From Rhodobacteraceae bacterium (ex Bugula neritina AB1) (GTDB lineage Bacteria; Pseudomonadota; Alphaproteobacteria; Rhodobacterales; Rhodobacteraceae), in NCBI GenBank assembly GCA_001730095.1, contig MDLF01000058.1:1-64000 (forward strand): a DNA stretch of 64,000 nt, given 5' to 3'. Position 1 is the stretch's first letter. Each line of letters starts with the position of its first letter. The notes under the pieces are model-generated. The model was not told the DNA's origin. It searched no databases and saw only the letters and a program-made list of their open reading frames with translations. The translations under genes were made by a program, and so were the position numbers. Positions 8,959-18,999 of this stretch are shown here, piece by piece.

Positions 8959-9969
8959 TTGGCCATCAGCGCCCTGAATGAACCGCAGACCCAGACCGCA
9001 ACCCACGAAGTTCTGCTGGAATTTCCCGACAACCGATTGCTGATCGACCTATGCGGCGAATATGACCGCAACCTGGCTGACATTGAACAGAAACTGGGCG
9101 TGCAGATCGTCCGCCGCGGCAATCAGCTGTCGGTGATGGGCGAGGTATCCGTGCGTGAACAGGCCGCAGCTGTGCTGACGGCGCTCTACGACCGGTTGGA
9201 AACCGGCCGCAGCGTTGAAAGCGGTGATATCGACCGCGAATTGCGCATGGGAAGCGAAACGGATGAAGCTGAGCCCGATGGCCAGCTGCAGATGTTCCAG
9301 GGCGGCCGGGTGGAAGTTAAGACCCGCAAGAAGCTGGTCGAGCCACGGACAGAGGCGCAGAAGGCCTATGTTCAGTCCCTGTTCGAGCACGAACTCGCTT
9401 TTGGAATTGGTCCGGCAGGCACAGGCAAAACATATCTTGCCGTCGCAGTCGGCGTCTCCATGTTCATCACCGGTCACGTCGACCGTATCATCCTGTCCCG
9501 ACCCGCAGTTGAGGCCGGAGAAAAGCTTGGCTATCTGCCAGGTGACATGAAGGACAAAGTCGACCCTTACATGCAGCCGCTTTATGATGCGCTGAACGAC
9601 TTTTTGCCCAGCAAGCAGCTGGCCAGGCTGCTGGAAGAGAAGCAGATTGAAATCGCGCCGCTGGCCTTCATGCGGGGGCGGACGCTGGCGAATGCCTTTG
9701 TGGTGCTGGATGAGGCACAGAATGCCACCACCATGCAGATGAAAATGTTCCTGACCCGGCTTGGCGAAGGCTCGCGCATGGTGATCACCGGTGACCGGTC
9801 CCAGGTCGATCTGCCACGCGGGGTGCCATCCGGCCTAGCGGATGCCGAGCGGCTTTTGAAATCGATCCCCAAAGTCAGCTTCAATTACTTCACTGCACGC
9901 GATGTGGTCCGCCATCCGCTTGTGGCCGCGATCATTGAAGCCTATGACGCAGATACCAAACCGGCCTGA
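8959..9969 (+). CDS. phoH: PhoH-family ATPase
   Basis: A 336-residue PhoH/PhoL-type P-loop ATPase with Walker A GPAGTGKTY and Walker B VVLDEAQNA. The TTG start at 8959 follows GAGGAG at ideal spacing and gives the usual N-terminus; the frame extends to 8878 without a ribosome-binding site. Core bacteria pair this gene with ybeY, and a role in RNA metabolism is suspected. ybeY begins 65 bp downstream. Confidence 0.9.
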   Translation: MAISALNEPQTQTATHEVLLEFPDNRLLIDLCGEYDRNLADIEQKLGVQIVRRGNQLSVMGEVSVREQAAAVLTALYDRLETGRSVESGDIDRELRMGSETDEAEPDGQLQMFQGGRVEVKTRKKLVEPRTEAQKAYVQSLFEHELAFGIGPAGTGKTYLAVAVGVSMFITGHVDRIILSRPAVEAGEKLGYLPGDMKDKVDPYMQPLYDALNDFLPSKQLARLLEEKQIEIAPLAFMRGRTLANAFVVLDEAQNATTMQMKMFLTRLGEGSRMVITGDRSQVDLPRGVPSGLADAERLLKSIPKVSFNYFTARDVVRHPLVAAIIEAYDADTKPA

Positions 9970-10034
9970 CCTTTTCTTCTTGCCGGCAATATCCCGGGGG
10001 TGCACAGGCTGCCCTCCGCATCGGAACGCTGCAT

Positions 10035-10547
10035 ATGACGCTCGACATTTCCATCGAAGACAGCCGCTGGCAGGCAGCCGGTCTTCCGGCTTTGGCTGAT
10101 GAGGCCGTCACCCTGGTGACGGCGCATTTTGCGCTTGATTGCGATGAATGCGAGATTTCGCTGCTGGCCTGTAATGATGTGCGCATTGCAGAACTCAATG
10201 CGGAGTTCCGAGAAAAACCGCAGCCGACCAATGTTCTCAGCTGGCCTGCAGAAGATCTGTCTGCGGAGGAAGATGGGGGCGCACCGCTGCCGCCCGAGGC
10301 TGATTTTACAGGGGAAATTCCACTGGGCGACATTGCCATTTCCTTTGACACATGCGCCCGGGAAGCCGCCGAGGCGGGAAAATCCCTGACTGATCATACA
10401 TATCATCTGATCATTCACGGACTGTTGCATCTTCTGGGCTATGATCACATCCGTGACCACGATGCCGCATTGATGGAAGGGATTGAGGTCCTGCTACTTG
10501 GCAAACTGGGTATTGAGAACCCATATATGAGCGAGGACGCCCCGTGA
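10035..10547 (+). CDS. ybeY: YbeY endoribonuclease (16S rRNA maturation)
   Basis: A 170-residue protein with the zinc motif HGLLHLLGYDH near residues 127-137, followed by DHDAALM. YbeY acts in 16S rRNA 3'-end processing and ribosome quality control. Neighbours phoH and corC give the standard order. Confidence 0.94.
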   Translation: MTLDISIEDSRWQAAGLPALADEAVTLVTAHFALDCDECEISLLACNDVRIAELNAEFREKPQPTNVLSWPAEDLSAEEDGGAPLPPEADFTGEIPLGDIAISFDTCAREAAEAGKSLTDHTYHLIIHGLLHLLGYDHIRDHDAALMEGIEVLLLGKLGIENPYMSEDAP

Positions 10548-10569
10548 CCGGGGTATTTGGAATGGACAG

Positions 10570-11469
10570 ATGGGCGACATAGAAGGCAGTTCTAACGCGG
10601 CGCAAGGCGCGCTGCAGGACATCAACGGCACGGTGGCAGATGCGCCGGCCTCTGAGAGCAGCGGGCTATGGGCGCGGCTGCGCAATGTGTTCAACCCGGA
10701 TCCACAAGAAAGCGAGGACACCGGCGGCGAGCAGCCGGAGCCCGGCGGTGGTCCGCACGGAATGATCAACCTGCGCCGGATGCGGGTGGAGGACGTTGCC
10801 ATACCCTCAGCCGAAGTCGCCGCTGTACCGGTCAGCGTGGCTAAGGACGATCTGGTTGGGATTTTCCGGAAAAGCGGTTTTACCCGTATACCGGTTTACG
10901 AAGGCACGCTGGATACCCCACTGGGTTTTGTTCACCTCAAGGATTTCTCGCTGACGCATGGTTTCAACGGTGGAACCTCCGACTTCGATCTGTCCAAGAT
11001 GCTGCGCCCGCTGCTGTTCGTGCCGCCATCGATGCCTATCGGGGTGCTGCTGACCAAGATGCAGGCCGAACGGCGCCACATGGCGCTGGTGATTGACGAA
11101 TACGGCGGTGTGGACGGTCTGGTCACGATTGAGGACTTGATCGAACAGGTGGTGGGGGAGATTGAGGACGAGCATGACGCTGATGAATTGCAAACCTGGT
11201 TTGAGGAAAAACCGGGCTGCTATATCGCACTGGCTCGTACTTCGCTGCCTGAGTTCGAGGCCGAGACCGGTCACTCGCTGACCAGCCATGACGACGTGGA
11301 CGAGGAAGAGATCGAAACCTTGGGCGGATTGGTGTTCATGCTGTCGGGCCGGGTGCCCGCCCGCGGTGAGGTCATTCAGCACCCCGAAGGCGCAGAGTTT
11401 GAAGTTATGGATGCCGACCCGCGCAGGATCAAGCGGCTTCGGGTGCGGCTGCCGGATACTGCTGCATGA
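10570..11469 (+). CDS. CBS-domain protein of the CorC/HlyC (TlyC) family
   Basis: A 299-residue cytosolic-type member without the DUF21 membrane domain. After an acidic N-terminus there are two CBS repeats (MRVEDVAIPSAEVAAVP to about 215) and a CorC/HlyC C-terminal domain (EFEVMDADPRRIKRLRV). Family members are linked to Mg/Co efflux or ribosome function. Its stop overlaps the lnt start (ATGA). Confidence 0.88.
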   Translation: MGDIEGSSNAAQGALQDINGTVADAPASESSGLWARLRNVFNPDPQESEDTGGEQPEPGGGPHGMINLRRMRVEDVAIPSAEVAAVPVSVAKDDLVGIFRKSGFTRIPVYEGTLDTPLGFVHLKDFSLTHGFNGGTSDFDLSKMLRPLLFVPPSMPIGVLLTKMQAERRHMALVIDEYGGVDGLVTIEDLIEQVVGEIEDEHDADELQTWFEEKPGCYIALARTSLPEFEAETGHSLTSHDDVDEEEIETLGGLVFMLSGRVPARGEVIQHPEGAEFEVMDADPRRIKRLRVRLPDTAA

Positions 11470-12965
11470 TTTCAATTGGCTTTCGGCAGGCCGGACGCCA
11501 GCTCCGGCTGGCTCCTGCTGCACTGGCCTTTGGCAGCGGCGCGCTGGCGTCGCTGGCGCTGGCGCCCTGGCACCTGCTTCCAGGCCTGCCTGTTGCTCTG
11601 GCCGCCGCAGGCTGGCTGGTTCTTAAGGCCGCCTCTGGCCGCGCTGCAGCGCTGGCTGGATGGCTGTTTGGGCTGGGTTATTTTGCAGTCGGCCTTTCCT
11701 GGATTCTTGAGCCATTTCAAATCGATCCAGAGCGCCATGCCTGGATGGCACCTTTTGCGCTTGTCTTTCTTGCGGCCGGTCTCGCCCTGTTCTGGGGCTT
11801 GGCTTTTGGCGCCGCGGCCCGTTTCAGCCGTGGGGCGCTGCGGATTCCCATGCTGGTGGCATCGTGGGCGCTGGCGGAGTTTGCCCGCGCCTATATTCTG
11901 ACCGGTTTTCCCTGGGCAGCCTTTGGGCAGTTCTGGATTGATACGCCTGCCGAAAATCTCCTGCCATGGATCGGTCCTCATGGGCTGGCGCTGCTAACGC
12001 TTGTGGCGTTTCTGCCGCTTGCCTTGCTGCGAACGGCCCCCGCCCCTGCCCTGCTGCCGCTTGGGCTGATTGTGGCCGCAGCCCTAAGCGTTCCTGCGCC
12101 GCAGCAAACGGCGCAAACGGACAAGATTGTGAGAATCGTCCAGCCCAACGCACCGCAGGATCTGAAATGGCACCCGGATCACAGGTGGCGATTTCTCCGT
12201 CGTGCACTGGCTTTTTCTGCCGAACACCCGCGTCCGGATTTGATTGTCTGGCCTGAAACGGCGGTGCCGCAGATGTTGAACTATGCAGGGGATACCCTGC
12301 AGATCATTTCCGAAGGCGCGGGCCACGTGCCTGTTTTTCTGGGCATTCAGAGGGAAGAAGGCGGCGCTTTTTATAACTCTGCTGTGCTGCTGGACGCGGA
12401 TGGCCTGCCATCTGCGACTTACGATAAGGCGCATCTGGTGCCGTTTGGGGAATATGTGCCGTTTGGCGACTTCCTGGCCCGCTTCGGTATTCATGGGTTC
12501 GCTTCCCGAGCCGGGGCAGGATACGCGGCCGGACCCGGGGCACAGCTGCTGGATCTGCCCATCGGCCGGGCTCTGCCATTGATCTGTTACGAGGCCGTTT
12601 TTCCGCAGGATGTAAATGCCGCAGCTGCCCGCGCGGACATGCTGGTGCAGATCACCAATGACGCCTGGTTCGGCACCCGCTCTGGCCCGTACCAGCACCT
12701 CGTTCAGGCCCGAATGCGGGCCCTGGAGCAAGGCTTGCCAATGATCCGAGCTGCCAATACCGGCGTCTCGGCAATGATTGCACCAGACGGGAAACTGACA
12801 GACAGCCTGCCGTTAGGCGAAGCCGGATTTATCGACGCTGTTTTGCCCGCACCGCTGCCGCCGACACTCTACAGTCGAACCGGAGACTGGCCAGTGTTTC
12901 TGCTGTGCCTTCTCATCGCTGGCGCGGGTTTTGTCTTGTCTCGCGGTCATGCGCGGCGGTCATAG
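11466..12965 (+). CDS. lnt: Apolipoprotein N-acyltransferase
   Basis: A 499-residue inner-membrane enzyme that adds the third acyl chain to lipoproteins. About six N-terminal membrane segments precede a nitrilase-fold periplasmic domain with the catalytic triad Glu264 (WPETAVP), Lys321 (YDKAHLVPFGEYVP) and Cys374 (ICYEAVFP). It is coupled to the corC-like gene by an ATGA overlap, and a final membrane helix is visible at the C-terminus. Confidence 0.95.
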   Translation: MISIGFRQAGRQLRLAPAALAFGSGALASLALAPWHLLPGLPVALAAAGWLVLKAASGRAAALAGWLFGLGYFAVGLSWILEPFQIDPERHAWMAPFALVFLAAGLALFWGLAFGAAARFSRGALRIPMLVASWALAEFARAYILTGFPWAAFGQFWIDTPAENLLPWIGPHGLALLTLVAFLPLALLRTAPAPALLPLGLIVAAALSVPAPQQTAQTDKIVRIVQPNAPQDLKWHPDHRWRFLRRALAFSAEHPRPDLIVWPETAVPQMLNYAGDTLQIISEGAGHVPVFLGIQREEGGAFYNSAVLLDADGLPSATYDKAHLVPFGEYVPFGDFLARFGIHGFASRAGAGYAAGPGAQLLDLPIGRALPLICYEAVFPQDVNAAAARADMLVQITNDAWFGTRSGPYQHLVQARMRALEQGLPMIRAANTGVSAMIAPDGKLTDSLPLGEAGFIDAVLPAPLPPTLYSRTGDWPVFLLCLLIAGAGFVLSRGHARRS

Positions 12966-13030
12966 ATACTTAACTCTCATCGAATATAGATTGACCCGTG
13001 GGGACGGGCCGCGTATTGCGGCTTGATACC

Positions 13031-13084
13031 TGCCACAACGGCTTCCTGGCGTGGCAAGGAAAAACCAATGGAGCACTTCTCATG
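13031..13084 (+). promoter_or_regulatory. SAM/SAH riboswitch upstream of metK
   Basis: The block ACAACGGCTTCCTGGCGTG between stem halves TGCCAC and GTGGCA, then the downstream AATGGAGCA, reproduces the conserved core of the SAM/SAH class, a small H-type pseudoknot found in Rhodobacterales before metK. The GGAG (13070-13073) that would serve as metK Shine-Dalgarno is inside the pseudoknot strand, so ligand binding should block translation initiation. Confidence 0.92.
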
Positions 13085-14263
13085 ACCCGTATGAACTATA
13101 CTTTTACTTCGGAATCTGTTTCCGAGGGCCATCCGGATAAGGTTTGTGACCGTATCTCCGATGCCGTTTTGGATGCTTTGCTGGCAGAAGAACCCGAAGC
13201 GCGTGTGGCTGCTGAGACTTTTGCCACCACGAACCGTGTCGTCATCGGCGGAGAAGTGGGGCTGTCCGATCAGGACAAACTGCACGACTATATGGGCCGG
13301 ATTGAAGAAATTGCCCGCGCCTGCATCAAGGACATCGGTTACGAGCAGGACAAGTTTCACCACGAGACCGTGGAAGTGACGAACCTGCTGCACGAGCAAT
13401 CCGCCCACATCGCCCAGGGTGTCGATGCGTCTGGCGAAAAGGACGAAGGGGCCGGCGACCAAGGCATAATGTTTGGCTACGCCACCAGGGAAACCGAAGC
13501 CCTGATGCCTGCTCCGATCCAATACAGCCATGCGATCCTGCGCCGCCTTGCGGAGGTGCGCAAGAACGGCACTGAGCCTGCGCTTGGCCCGGATGCGAAA
13601 TCGCAACTGTCGGTGGTCTATGAGAATGGCAAGCCGGTTGGTGTCAGCTCGCTGGTGCTGTCGACGCAGCATCTGGATGAATCGCTGACTTCAAATGACA
13701 TCCGCGCCATTGTGGAACCCTACATCCGCGAAGCCCTGCCAGACGGCTGGCTGACGGCGCAGACCCAGTGGCATGTGAACCCGACAGGGAAATTTGTAAT
13801 CGGCGGCCCGGATGGCGACGCGGGCCTGACCGGCCGTAAGATCATCGTTGATACCTATGGCGGCGCGGCGCCGCATGGCGGCGGTGCGTTTTCCGGCAAG
13901 GATCCGACCAAGGTGGACCGATCCGCTGCTTATGCAGCGCGCTATCTGGCCAAGAACGTGGTGGCCGCTGGCATGGCAGAGCGATGCACGATTCAGCTGT
14001 CTTATGCGATTGGCGTATCCAAGCCCTTGTCGATTTATGCCGACACCCACGGCACCGGAGAGATTGATCCGGCGGCCATCGAGCGCGCGATTGATCAGGT
14101 CATGGACCTGACCCCGCGCGGCATCCGTTCGCATCTGGGTTTGAACAAACCGATCTACCAGCGCACCGCAGCCTATGGCCATTTTGGCCGCGAGCCGGAA
14201 GCGGATGGCGGTTTCAGCTGGGAATGCACGGATCTTGCCGAGGCCCTGAAGCGGGCGGTCTGA
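13082..14263 (+). CDS. metK: S-adenosylmethionine synthetase
   Basis: A 393-residue enzyme making SAM from ATP and methionine. The N-terminal [16 protein letters not shown] motif, GEVG, the [12 protein letters not shown] loop and a C-terminal YGHFGRE are all present. The start at 13082 is fixed by GGAG 8 nt upstream inside the riboswitch; ATG 13091 is an alternative. A strong terminator follows. Confidence 0.97.
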   Translation: MTRMNYTFTSESVSEGHPDKVCDRISDAVLDALLAEEPEARVAAETFATTNRVVIGGEVGLSDQDKLHDYMGRIEEIARACIKDIGYEQDKFHHETVEVTNLLHEQSAHIAQGVDASGEKDEGAGDQGIMFGYATRETEALMPAPIQYSHAILRRLAEVRKNGTEPALGPDAKSQLSVVYENGKPVGVSSLVLSTQHLDESLTSNDIRAIVEPYIREALPDGWLTAQTQWHVNPTGKFVIGGPDGDAGLTGRKIIVDTYGGAAPHGGGAFSGKDPTKVDRSAAYAARYLAKNVVAAGMAERCTIQLSYAIGVSKPLSIYADTHGTGEIDPAAIERAIDQVMDLTPRGIRSHLGLNKPIYQRTAAYGHFGREPEADGGFSWECTDLAEALKRAV

Positions 14264-14285
14264 GACCGGTTCAAAATCATCAAGG

Positions 14286-14310
14286 AGCAGGCCGGAAGGC
14301 CTGCTTTTTT
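14286..14310 (+). terminator. Rho-independent terminator of metK
   Basis: Stem GCAGGCC / GGCCTGC with GGAA tetraloop followed by six T. Confidence 0.93.
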
Positions 14311-14510
14311 CTTTTGGGATGTAGGCGAATGCCCGGCTGCGTATGTTCAAAGGGATCGCTTTTGTTGAGGCCGAAACTGCCGCGAAGCGCGCCAAACGGC
14401 CGCCTGCCACAGGATACCGTTCGGCGGAACGGATGATGTTTTGAAGGTGGAGCGGCGCGGTTACCTGCGCCATAGTGCCAGGCAGGGATCACGAAACTGC
14501 CGGAGCCGCG

Positions 14511-15167
14511 ATGATACGTTTGGTATTTGCTGTTTTCTGTTTGATGCTGGCATCTGCTGCTGCCGCCAAGGAGACCTTGCCGCAAAAGTTCAGCCTGCAA
14601 GGTCATACACTGGTCTATGACACCGAAACGGATGTGAAAGACGAACTGGCGGAAATCACAGAAGAGGACGTCACGCACTTTCGCGAAATTCTGGAAAAAC
14701 GCCCGGAAATCACTGAACTGCAGCTCAACAGTGTTGGCGGCAGTGTGTATGCAGGCGAGGAAATTGCCGGTCTGGTACTGGCCTACGGGTTGGATACGCT
14801 GGTGGATGGCACGTGCGTCAGTGCCTGTGTGGACGTCTTTCTGGCCGGCGGGCGCAGACGGATGACCATCGGGTCCAGCATCGGTTTCCACCAGCGCAAC
14901 TGGCCGGCCGAGGCCGTACACAAATACTACCGCGGCGAACGCAAGCGCCGCCGCTGGGCAACACCGTTTGAGTTCGGTTCCTGGATTTACGAAGACACCC
15001 AGCGCGAGGTCTACGAACACCTCAGCTATATGGTTGAGCGCGGGACCGACCCCGGTTTTGCGATTGATACGCTGCGCACCGACCCTGAAGGGGAGTGGTA
15101 TCCCAGCCGACTGAGGCTCATAGCGGCTGGGGTTCTGCGGGAGCTTCGGCCGGGGCAAACACCCTAG
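14511..15167 (+). CDS. Exported ClpP/crotonase-fold protein of unknown role
   Basis: A 218-residue protein with a signal peptide (start at 14511, cleavage near AAAAK). The body resembles the ClpP-like COG3904 proteins: LNSVGGSVYAGEEIAGL forms the oxyanion region, GTCVSACVDVFLAGGRRRM follows where ClpP has its nucleophile, and IGFHQ supplies a His. Ser in the VSAC segment and His in GFHQ could be a catalytic pair. It sits alone between metK and trmB with its own promoter region. Substrate unknown. Confidence 0.7.
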   Translation: MIRLVFAVFCLMLASAAAAKETLPQKFSLQGHTLVYDTETDVKDELAEITEEDVTHFREILEKRPEITELQLNSVGGSVYAGEEIAGLVLAYGLDTLVDGTCVSACVDVFLAGGRRRMTIGSSIGFHQRNWPAEAVHKYYRGERKRRRWATPFEFGSWIYEDTQREVYEHLSYMVERGTDPGFAIDTLRTDPEGEWYPSRLRLIAAGVLRELRPGQTP

Positions 15168-15246
15168 ATGGCTTGACCCGCGAGCCTGCTTGCGGCACAG
15201 GGGCGGCCAGCCTTTCAATTGATGCCTCGAACAGGAGCCCAGACGC

Positions 15247-16023
15247 ATGTCCGGCGACCAGAAGCCCCGCGAAGACCAGTCCACGGATGCCCGGCCAGCA
15301 GCAGAAAATGCGGCAGACAAACACGCAAGCGGCGCGCCTTGGCGCAACTTCTATGGCCGGTTCAAAGGCAAGACCCTGAAAGACAGCCAAAAGCGATACC
15401 TGGACGAAGATCTGGCCAGCCTCAGCCCAGGTGCGGTCGGTTGGGAGGAAAACCCGGACCGCAATCCGCTGGACCTTGAAGCGCTGTTCGGCGGCAAGGA
15501 TACCTGGCTGGAGGTCGGCTTTGGCGGCGGCGAGCATCTGGTGCATCAGGCGGTCAGCAACCCCGAGGTAGGTATCATCGGCGCGGAACCGTTCATCAAC
15601 GGCGTGGCAATGCTGCTGGGCAAGATCCGCAACGCAGGTGCCGACAACATAGCTGTCCATCCCGGAGACGCCCGCGATCTGATGGATGTGCTGCCCGAGG
15701 CTTCCGTTTCGCGTGCCTTTCTGCTGTATCCCGACCCTTGGCCCAAGGCGCGCCATCACCGCCGCCGCTTTGTAACACAGGAACATCTGGAGCCGCTGGC
15801 CCGCTGCCTGAAGCCTGGCGCGATCTTCCGTGTCGCCACGGACATTCCCGACTACGTGCGTCAGACTTTGGAAGAGGTGCCAAAGGCCGGTTTTGAATGG
15901 CTGGCCGAGAGCCCTGCCGACTGGCGCCAGCCGTGGGATGATTGGATCTCCACCCGCTACGAGCAAAAAGCCCTGCGCGAAGGCCGCACTCCGCATTACC
16001 TGACCTTCCGCCGCCTGGGCTGA
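15247..16023 (+). CDS. trmB: tRNA (guanine-N7)-methyltransferase
   Basis: A 258-residue TrmB methylating G46 of tRNA with SAM. The SAM-binding loop EVGFGGGEHL and the signature FLLYPDPWPKARHHRRR are visible. The first about 30 residues are polar and poorly conserved, as in other alphaproteobacteria. Confidence 0.94.
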   Translation: MSGDQKPREDQSTDARPAAENAADKHASGAPWRNFYGRFKGKTLKDSQKRYLDEDLASLSPGAVGWEENPDRNPLDLEALFGGKDTWLEVGFGGGEHLVHQAVSNPEVGIIGAEPFINGVAMLLGKIRNAGADNIAVHPGDARDLMDVLPEASVSRAFLLYPDPWPKARHHRRRFVTQEHLEPLARCLKPGAIFRVATDIPDYVRQTLEEVPKAGFEWLAESPADWRQPWDDWISTRYEQKALREGRTPHYLTFRRLG

Positions 16024-16109
16024 GCCCAAATACGCTGGACCGGCCAGATCCAATCCGTTACCGATAGCGCAAACGAACAGACGAACGACCGACAGACGAA
16101 GGAAGCCCC

Positions 16110-17456
16110 ATGTCCGGACACGGCACGCCCATCCCGATGACCTCCCACCCTGCGGACCCGATCAAGGGCGTGGCGGAGGTGCCTGGCGACAAGTCGATCT
16201 CGCACCGCTCGCTGATCCTGGGGGCGCTGTCGGTGGGCGAGACCAAGATTTCAGGTCTGCTCGAGGGTGAGGATGTGCTGGATACGGCCAAGGCGATGCG
16301 GGCCTTTGGTGCTGAGGTGGTGAACCACGGAGGCGGCAACTGGTCAGTTTTCGGCGTAGGTGTCGGCGGTTTTGCAGAGCCGGACAATGTAATCGACTGC
16401 GGCAACTCCGGCACTGGCGTACGGCTGATCATGGGGGTGATGGCGACCTCTCCGATCACGGCGACTTTCTCCGGCGATGCCTCGCTGAACAAACGCCCGA
16501 TGGCGCGTGTAACCGACCCTCTGGCACAGTTTGGCACCCAATCCGTGGGCCGTTCCGGCGGCCGACTGCCGATGACCATCGTTGGCGCTGCTGATCCGGT
16601 GCCCGTCCGCTATACGGTACCGGTGCCTTCGGCACAGGTAAAGTCCGCAGTGCTCTTTGCCGGTCTCAACGCGCCGGGCAAGACCGTGGTGATCGAACAG
16701 GAAGCCACCCGCGACCATACAGAACGGATGCTTGCCGGTTTCGGAGCCGAGATCACCACAGAAGAGACCGAAGAGGGCCGGGTCATCACTCTGACTGGCC
16801 GGCCAGAGCTGAAGCCGCAAGTGATCGCCGTACCGCGCGATCCCTCTTCGGCCGCATTCCCGGTCTGTGCTGCACTGATCACCCCCGGTTCCGACGTGCT
16901 GGTGCCGAACATTGGCCTGAACCCGACCCGCGCAGGGCTTTTTTACACGCTGCAGGACATGGGCGCGGATCTGACTTTTGAAAACATGCGCGAAGAGGGC
17001 GGCGAACCAGTGGCTGACCTGCGTGCCAAATACTCGCCGGACATGAAAGGCATCGCAGTGCCGCCGGAGCGCGCGGCCTCGATGATTGATGAATACCCGG
17101 TGCTGTCGGTGGTGGCCGCCTTTGCAGAAGGCAAAACCATGATGGCGGGCGTCAAGGAACTGCGCGTCAAGGAAAGCGACCGGATCGACGCGATGGCCAA
17201 GGGCCTGCGCGCCAATGGTGTTACCGTCGAGGAAGGCGATGACTGGTGGGAAGTCACCGGCCTGGGCATCAACGGGGTTCCCGGCGGCGGCACTGGCGAA
17301 AGTTTCCTGGATCACCGCATCGCCATGTCCTTTATGGTGATGGGCATGGGTGCGCAGAACCCGGTCTCTGTCGATGACGGAAGCCCGATCGCCACGTCCT
17401 TCCCGATCTTCGAAAGCCTAATGGGCGGATTGGGTGCCAAGCTGGAGCGCACATGA
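16110..17456 (+). CDS. aroA: 5-enolpyruvylshikimate-3-phosphate synthase, class II type
   Basis: A 448-residue enzyme of the shikimate pathway. All four class II (CP4-like) signatures occur: GDKS at 26-29, SAQVK at 174-178, RDHTE at 201-205 and NPTR at 271-274. At the residue equivalent to CP4 Ala100, within GNSGTG (98-103), it has Gly (G101), as in sensitive class I enzymes. The stop overlaps the cmk start by 4 bp (ATGA), a usual alphaproteobacterial pair. Confidence 0.95.
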   Translation: MSGHGTPIPMTSHPADPIKGVAEVPGDKSISHRSLILGALSVGETKISGLLEGEDVLDTAKAMRAFGAEVVNHGGGNWSVFGVGVGGFAEPDNVIDCGNSGTGVRLIMGVMATSPITATFSGDASLNKRPMARVTDPLAQFGTQSVGRSGGRLPMTIVGAADPVPVRYTVPVPSAQVKSAVLFAGLNAPGKTVVIEQEATRDHTERMLAGFGAEITTEETEEGRVITLTGRPELKPQVIAVPRDPSSAAFPVCAALITPGSDVLVPNIGLNPTRAGLFYTLQDMGADLTFENMREEGGEPVADLRAKYSPDMKGIAVPPERAASMIDEYPVLSVVAAFAEGKTMMAGVKELRVKESDRIDAMAKGLRANGVTVEEGDDWWEVTGLGINGVPGGGTGESFLDHRIAMSFMVMGMGAQNPVSVDDGSPIATSFPIFESLMGGLGAKLERT

Positions 17457-18085
17457 GCGAGAGCTTCACCATAGCTGTTGATGGCCCAGCCGCTGCGGGC
17501 AAGGGTACTTTGTCCAAAGCTCTGGCTGCGCACTATGGCTTTGGCCATCTGGACACGGGCCTTCTGTATCGCGCCGTAGGGGCAAAGATGCTGGATGGTG
17601 AGACGCCCGTGGAAGCTGCGCAGAACCTGACACCAGAAGATCTGGCACGCGGTGACCTGCGCGGACCGGAAGTCGCACAGGCGGCGTCCAAAGTTGCAGT
17701 AATCGCTGCGGTGCGGGCGGCACTGGTGGATTTTCAACGCGCCTTTGCCCGCCGCGCGGGCGGTGCGGTGTTGGACGGGCGCGATATCGGCACAGTGATC
17801 TGCCCCTATGCGCAAGTGAAGTTCTTTGTCACGGCCAGTGCCGAGGTCCGTGCCCGCCGCCGGTTCCAGGAATTGGCGGCAGCTGGCAAGGTGACAACGC
17901 TCGAAGAGGTGCTGAGCGACGTGAAAACCCGGGACGAGCGGGACATGAACCGGGCCGAAGCGCCGCTGCGGCCGGCTGCTGGTGCCATTCTGATCGACAC
18001 CAGCGATCTGAGCATCGAGGAAGCCTTGAACAAGGCAATGGCAGTGATTGAAGCGCGCCTTGATGCGGGCGAAGAGCTGCCCTAG
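17453..18085 (+). CDS. cmk: Cytidylate kinase
   Basis: A 210-residue (d)CMP kinase with P-loop [11 protein letters not shown] at residues 10-20, the [12 protein letters not shown] substrate region and [11 protein letters not shown]. Translationally coupled to aroA. Confidence 0.95.
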   Translation: MSESFTIAVDGPAAAGKGTLSKALAAHYGFGHLDTGLLYRAVGAKMLDGETPVEAAQNLTPEDLARGDLRGPEVAQAASKVAVIAAVRAALVDFQRAFARRAGGAVLDGRDIGTVICPYAQVKFFVTASAEVRARRRFQELAAAGKVTTLEEVLSDVKTRDERDMNRAEAPLRPAAGAILIDTSDLSIEEALNKAMAVIEARLDAGEELP

Positions 18086-18321
18086 CCTTTCCATTCAGCT
18101 TTTTTGGCGCATGTAGCTCTGTTTGGGCCGGGGTACGTGTGGCAGCAAACATGAACCTGACGGTTATCAGGCAGGGTCATAGGGCGCCACCGGGTAGCGG
18201 CGGGGCTCGGCCCCTTCCCAATTGTCTGAACCTCATTCCAGTTGCGGATCACTCATCTGTGCATGGCAGCTTAGCCAGCAGCGCATTAGCCTGTATGTGG
18301 ATGCTGATAGGAGGGTCATTC

Positions 18322-18846
18322 ATGGCTTGGCTCAAGACAATTGCGATGGTTTGCGTTCTTGCGACGCCTGTGCAGGCGCAGGAAGAGCCGGAACCGCCAA
18401 TGACCTATGAACGTTTGGGCCGCATTCTTTTTGCACTGGATGAAGATGCGCAGCCGGTCGGGCAAGGGTTTCAGCTGGCGATCTCCGGGGTTCCGATGCT
18501 GGTGGTCACCGATCCGGCAGCGGACCGGATGCGGGCGATGGTGCCGCTGCGCCCGGCCGAAGGGCTGACGGCGGAGGAATTGATGCGGATGATGCAGGCC
18601 AATTTCGATTCCGCACTGGATGCACGGTATGCCATTGCCAAGGGGCAGCTATGGGCGGTGTTCATTCATCCGCTATCACCGCTGCGGAAGGATCAGCTGA
18701 TTTCCTCGTTGGGGCAGACAGTTAACATCGCGCGCACCTATGGGACGCTTTACACTGGCGGAGCCTTGCAGTTCGGCGGCGGCGACAGCCCAGGCATGCA
18801 GCGGCAGCTGATCGAGGAACTGCTGGAAAAGGGTGAGGAAATCTGA
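18322..18846 (+). CDS. Exported protein of unknown function
   Basis: A 174-residue protein starting at ATG 18322, five bases after a perfect AGGAGGG; the frame is open upstream to 18139 but lacks signals. The signal peptide is MAWLKTIAMVCVLATPVQAQ. The mature part has a mixed alpha/beta pattern (YERLGRILFALDEDAQPVG to MVPLRPAEGLTAEELMRMM) similar to YbjN/type-III-chaperone folds. It is followed by the hairpin GGGCTG-ATT-CAGCCC. No function can be assigned. Confidence 0.65.
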   Translation: MAWLKTIAMVCVLATPVQAQEEPEPPMTYERLGRILFALDEDAQPVGQGFQLAISGVPMLVVTDPAADRMRAMVPLRPAEGLTAEELMRMMQANFDSALDARYAIAKGQLWAVFIHPLSPLRKDQLISSLGQTVNIARTYGTLYTGGALQFGGGDSPGMQRQLIEELLEKGEEI

Positions 18847-18999
18847 TCTTCGCCGGGCTGATTCAGCCCCCGTCCCGAATACGAAAATCTGCCAGCTTTC
18901 CCGCCTTGGCGATAAATTTCGTCACCTTGTGCGCCGAATAATATGCACCAAGTCGCAAGCGGCGGCCTAAAGTCGCTGCAAACGGTTTGGAGAGCGCCC

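Noticed and set aside
14411-14432. CCGTTC-GGCG-GAACGG hairpin as another copy of the mini-element family
   Set aside because: It lacks the CCTC lead and the CTGCC directly after the second arm; it is probably an unrelated hairpin upstream of the ClpP-like gene.
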